Below, piece after piece: positions 59,437-64,000 of a stretch of DNA of 64,000 bases. Positions within the stretch are counted from its first letter, which is position 1. Each line of letters opens with the position of its first letter. The position numbers and the translations under genes were made by a program. Under the pieces are notes generated by a model. It ran no database searches and was not told the DNA's origin. It saw nothing but the letters and a program-made list of their open reading frames with translations. The DNA is from Tigriopus japonicus (Eukaryota; Arthropoda; Copepoda; Harpacticoida; Harpacticidae): assembly GCA_010645155.1 (NCBI GenBank), contig CM021319.1, positions 6,449,330-6,513,329 on the forward strand. The letters are read 5' to 3'.

Positions 59437-62400
59437 CTAATCATCACTGTCGTCTTCGTTGAATTTTCCTTCTTCTATGTCTTCTTTGAGCTTCAATAGT
59501 GCCTCGCGTGTCCCATGTAGACGCTTCATACCTCGAGGTAGACCACGGCATGAATTCAAATTGATGTATTCTAATGTGTCACATTTCTTCAGCAACTTCG
59601 TCAAGGATTTCAATTTAATTGCCGTGCCACTGAGGTTCAATTTTCTGAAACGAGAAAAGAAACCGCAATTACATACTGTTCATAACATCCCAGTGAAGAA
59701 TCCGGAAAGTTAAAAAATCACTTTGCAATAATTTCAAATACAAGAATGGCAATTCATGATACTTACTTAATGCTAAATTCGTTGGCATCGACAAACTCGT
59801 CCACCATAAAGTTGACCGTCCGTTCGCCAGGCGTGAAACTGACGTCCATTTCCACGAGAGTGGCAGCCCATTTCTTAACCATCAATTCTAGACCATCAGA
59901 GCTGGCAGAAGCAGCCGAGCAACCCGAGAGTATCAGTTTCTCCATCTCCCATGTGGGCAATCGGATCAAGCACGAATCACTAACATGTTGGCAGCCCCGA
60001 ATGTCCAACGTTTTGAGTTTGTCGGATTTCTTCAGGATCCTTTCGATTTGAGCGTCATCCATCCCCTCAAAGTATCCTCGGCTATCCACAGCGATGTGAA
60101 GCTCTTGTAGGAAAGGAAACCCTGGAGACTGGATCTGTTCTTTGATGGGGTTTTCGGTCAAATTGAGCATCGTATGATTAGCGTTGAGAACGCGAAGTTT
60201 GGGACAACTCTTCTGGAACTTCTCCACATTCATGGGGATGGCTTCTCTGGAGGTCGTGGTGATGTTGGAAATGTCAATTTCTTCCAAATTTGAACTATGA
60301 CTCTGTTAGTGGCAAAGAGAAAGGCAAATCAGACACTTGAAATCAACGTACTTTGCAACAAAGCTGGAATCTTACCGTTAGGGCTTTGAACACGAAAGGC
60401 AGTCCTGCCATTTTGTTGTTGGAGATGTTGAAATGGGTCAAGCGTTTTCCAACTAACGTGACCAATTCTGTAAGACAGGAACTGGACACGGCACTTCGGG
60501 AACTGCACGAGGAGCTCTAAAATGGAAACACAAATCAAGAATCAAATTGGAGTACTTAGACTAACGTGGAAAAAATGAGGGATCTGCGACTCACCGAAAC
60601 ATTGCTGAGATCAATTCGCTCCAATTTTTCGTAAGATTCGGCAATTAGCTTCACGTCTTCATTACTCAACTTAAAGCAACTGGCCAGTCCAAGTGAGATC
60701 AATTTTGGACAAACCATTGAGATCATTTTCAATGTCGACGTTCCCACCGAGTTCTTCCATCCCGTTAGTTTTAACTCCAACACGTTAGGATACTTCTTCA
60801 GGAACGCTTCAAGCTTTTTGTCGTTACGATATTTCTCTTTCATCTTGCCGGCAGAGAGGTCCAAGTGAGTCCATATCGTGGGATCCATGGCTTCTTTGTT
60901 CCAACTTTTGCAAACCCTCGAGACGCGCACTAAAAATGGAACAGCTCCTTCATTGGCCACTCCACATCGGAATAGATGACGAAGAGCTTTGGGTGGTAGT
61001 TCACTCCAACGAGCCACAAAGTCGGACTTTTCAATCTCCTTTTTCACCTTCACCACGACCTTCTTTTCTTCATAAATGGGAGCAGGTATGTCCAGATATT
61101 TGTGCTGTGGCTTGGGTCCTAATTGCTTCGGTTTCGGTTTGGGCGCTTGGGCGGCTGGCGGCTCATTCTTGATCTTAGGTTCCTCCACTTTGGGCGGCGA
61201 AGGTTCGGGTTTTGGTGGTGGTGGTGGCGGCGTCGATTCAACCTTGACGGGCAACGGATCAGCTTTGACTTCAGCTCTCGGACTAATTGATGGAGGATCA
61301 GGCTGGTTGGGTTTACTTGGGCGACGGATCTTTCTCAGGTTGCCGACTCCAGACGAACTTGGAGAAGCCAGATCATCATACGCCGGGGCTGGAGATACCA
61401 GAGGCTCTTGCTTGGGTGATGGTGCCACCATGGAGGAAGGTGCCTGCGAGTGCGGACCTCCAAAGTTTTGAGGGGTTCGGGGGTTGTTAGGAGTCATTGG
61501 ACTAACACTTCCCGGAGGATGGTGGTGATGGTGCTGAGGAGGTGGAGCGCTGGAATTGGCTGGAGTCATGGGATTATGATTGCTAACCGGTGTTATTGGT
61601 CCCCCATAATGAGAAGGCCCAGACGGTGTATGGGGTTGATGGTATGATCCAGGAGTCAATGGGTTCTGATGGGAAGCTGGTGAATTGTCGGATTGGGGTG
61701 AAACCAACGGAGTGGGCTGGCGGTTAGCCATGGATGGACTGACACGGGGCATGCCTACTCCAGGCATTGGCATATTTGGATGGTTGGGACTGATTCGTGG
61801 GGAGCCCACATTACCCATGGAATTCATGGGACCTGGTCCCATGCCCATATTGGGTCTAAATTGGTGGTGGTGCATGTTGTGGCCCATATTCCCACCATGT
61901 CCCATCATACCTCCTTGTCCTTGGTGATGTCCCATTCCCATTCTGGGATTGTTGAATCCCATTCCTGGGAATTGGCCTTGATTTCCGTACATGTTTCCAA
62001 ACTGTTCGTTGGCATAATTGTTGCCCATCTGTCTCATTTGCTGAGGGTAGTTATGGGGACCATGGTATTGGCTGTTGTTCATACCGAAACGCTGATGATT
62101 CATCGCCCCATAGCCACTCATTCCGTTCGAACCCATACTGTTCATAGGCATGTTTCCAAAGTTATTTCCTGGTTGGCCGTAAAATCCGGAGGAACCACTG
62201 ATTTCAGAGTTCATTTCTTGGTAGTTGCTGGTTACAGCTCCAGGCATCCGATATCGCGAGCTTATTGGTGCACCATTAGGGAACGAGCCATTCATGCCAT
62301 TATACGGTGACTGCATTGGATGAGACATCTGACCTTGGTTGAAGTTGGACATGGCACCTGAGGCTCCATGCTGTTGCGAATGCGGACTCACTCCTACTTG

Positions 62401-64000
62401 TCCAAAGTTTCCAGAATTTTGACTAGGACTGTGCATCTGTGATGAGATCTGTTGATGAGGTGTGGGAATAGGATTCGAGGGACTGTTCATGTGATGATAG
62501 GGACTTTGATGATTCATAGGGTTTGGAGACATGGCGTGATTGGATTCCACACTGCCCGGGTTGTGAATCCTAGAAGTTGGAGGGTGTGCTGGAGATGTCA
62601 TGGCAGGCGAGGGTACATTGCCACTTCCTAATACAGGTCCCATGGCACTCGGAGTGGAACTATTTACTGGCCCCGAGGACATTGAAGACGTTTGAGAGGC
62701 AGACATTCTCATTTGATGTTGCTGCTGCATTTGCTCGTAGTTCATGGTTCCTTGTTGACCTTGACCCGGATATGAGACGGGGTCGTTTCGTTTAAATGGT
62801 ACTTGTTGACCTTGTCGGTTCAACATTTGTTGGGATTGGGTTTGTCGATGTTGAATTTGTTGTTGTTGTTGCTGCTGTTGTTGCTGTTGGAGTTGATGTT
62901 CTTGTTTATTCGGTTGTTGCTGCATTTGCTGCTGCTGTTGTTGCTGCTGCTCCAAAAATGAGCTATTGCTGTTTGAATTTTCATTCTTGATGGGCTCTTT
63001 TCTGATTTTCAACTTGATTCCCACACCTTCCTTGAGCACTTCACTACTGTAGCTACAATCTTGAGAATTCTCATTGGACATGTTCTGATGTTGTGGATGC
63101 TGTTGTTGCTGCTGCTGTTGCATGTGGTGCTGCTGTTGTTGGTGTTGCATGTGAGGATTCATGTTGTGTCGATTTTGGTTCATCATATATTGCTGTTGTT
63201 GCTGCATACTCATCTGCATCGAATTGTGGGGGTATCCTCCCATTAAATGGTTGGGAGCACCTGTAGGCCCGCCATTTCCATTGCCTCGAGCTATTCCTCC
63301 CATTTTCAATCCCTTGGGCATGTCTTCGTCTGTTCCAAACGGGAACTTCTTCGCTTGCTGTTGTTGGGCAGAGGGTGCTTTACGGGGTCGCATGGGCAGT
63401 AGACCATCCTGTTCTTCTTCATCAAAATTGTACACACTATCACTATTGCCTTCAATGGCAGGTGCAGTCTTCTTCTTCCGATTATAGGTCCGTTTAGGTG
63501 CTCCTGGTTCTTTCATAGGATTCTTCCTTGGTCTTCCTCGTTTCCTTTTCACCGGGGGCTCGTTGGAAGAATTGAAGAAAGCCTGACCAGGAAAGAAACC
63601 TTTCGAGGCCATGCCAGGGGCATCTCCAGGTGAAGCGAGAGATTGCGGGGCCTGAAGAGATGGAGGCTGTGCCTGCCTTTGCTGCATTTGTTGCTCGGCG
63701 AACATCCTCTGATGAGCTGAATACATTGGGGATTGGCGGTTAAAACCCGGATCTCTCTGTTGGGCGGGTTGTTGTTGCTGTTGGGGGTTAAAATCACCGT
63801 ACATATTGAGGTATGGATTGTGGGGTTGTGGTTGTTGTTGAGGATGATGTTGTTGTTGCCCCTGGGGCATCTGCTGATTAGTGGGGTTGGATGAAGCTGC
63901 CATTCCCATTGAGGAGGACGCAGAGGAGGAGGAAGAAGAAGAAGGGAACGTAGTATTGGTTGATATACTGTTTTGGTTTGAGGCACTTTGGTTAAATGGG
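59437..64000 (-). CDS. FBXL6: FBXL6-like F-box/LRR protein with long Q/M/P-rich AT-hook N-terminus (5' partial)
   Basis: Exons: 60595-64000 (open to the window edge), 60376-60516, 60302-59767 (i.e. 59767-60302) and 59437-59644, all GT-AG and in phase. From the ATG at 63909 this is 1,399 residues; the frame stays open for 91 bp more, so the start may lie outside. Residues 1-940 are low complexity (polyQ, Met/Gly/Asn/His runs, then Ser/Pro and Lys/Pro-rich) with an AT-hook, KRKRGRPRKN, near 121-130. The F-box is at about 968-1018 (WSELPPKALRHLFRCG, then FLVRVSRVCKSWN, TIWTHLDLS). LRRs follow (VLELKLTGWKNSVGT, PKLISLGLASCFKL, LKTLDIRGCQHVSDSCL) and the end INLNSCRGLPRGMKRLHG matches the FBXL6 C-terminus. 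F-box proteins hold substrates for SCF (SKP1-CUL1) ubiquitin ligase; the AT-hook suggests chromatin location (inference). Confidence 0.85.

Noticed and set aside
62577..63487. Several plus-strand frames (Val/Leu-rich) opposite the F-box gene
   Set aside because: Antisense shadows of CAG/CAA repeats in the real minus-strand exon.

Overview
This is a eukaryotic nuclear window, most likely from an arthropod and plausibly a crustacean such as a copepod. The evidence is spliced genes with GT-AG introns (often under 100 bp inside genes, several kb in one receptor gene), animal-specific families (Flower, HURP/DLGAP5, HOP2, a peptide-type GPCR, FBXL6), AT-rich spacers full of decayed transposons, and a degenerate AACCT run (TTAGG-type telomere repeat, typical of arthropods). 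The species assignment is inference. One assembly gap (N) lies at 2824-3140.

Layout. 1-250: 30-bp tandem repeat. 745-2235 (-): single-exon mucin-like type I membrane protein. 4144-6676 (+): Flower calcium-channel/endocytosis protein with two phase-compatible alternative last exons. 7592-11456 (-): nine-exon HURP/DLGAP5 (Drosophila mars-like) spindle protein, tail-to-tail with Flower and head-to-head with 11850-12476 (+), the HOP2/PSMC3IP meiotic recombination factor. 14545-17282 (+): ten-exon multi-pass membrane protein joining an EGF-like module, a GPR137/TOM1-like membrane region and a RING-CH E3 domain. 17283-24787: gene-poor, with two inverted-repeat elements. 24788-26410 (-): secreted JmjC/cupin_8-like protein whose HxD is present but whose distal metal histidine seems lost. 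27357-47598 (-): about 20-kb rhodopsin-class GPCR gene assembled here from six exons, with introns of about 7 and 9 kb carrying transposon debris. 47600-59400: repeat-rich (LINE fragment, mariner-type and hAT-type elements with clear terminal inverted repeats, a 32-bp tandem array, interstitial telomere repeats, a retrotransposon gag fragment). 59437-64000 (-): an FBXL6-like F-box/LRR protein with a very long Gln/Met/Pro-rich, AT-hook-bearing N-terminal half, running off the right edge.

Genes working together. The clearest functional cluster is the head-to-head HURP/HOP2 pair: a mitotic spindle factor and a meiotic strand-exchange cofactor separated by 393 bp, consistent with a shared germline/proliferation promoter. 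The other genes look independently regulated. Exon structures were built by hand from splice signals, reading phase and protein family resemblance. No RNA genes or CRISPR arrays were recognised.
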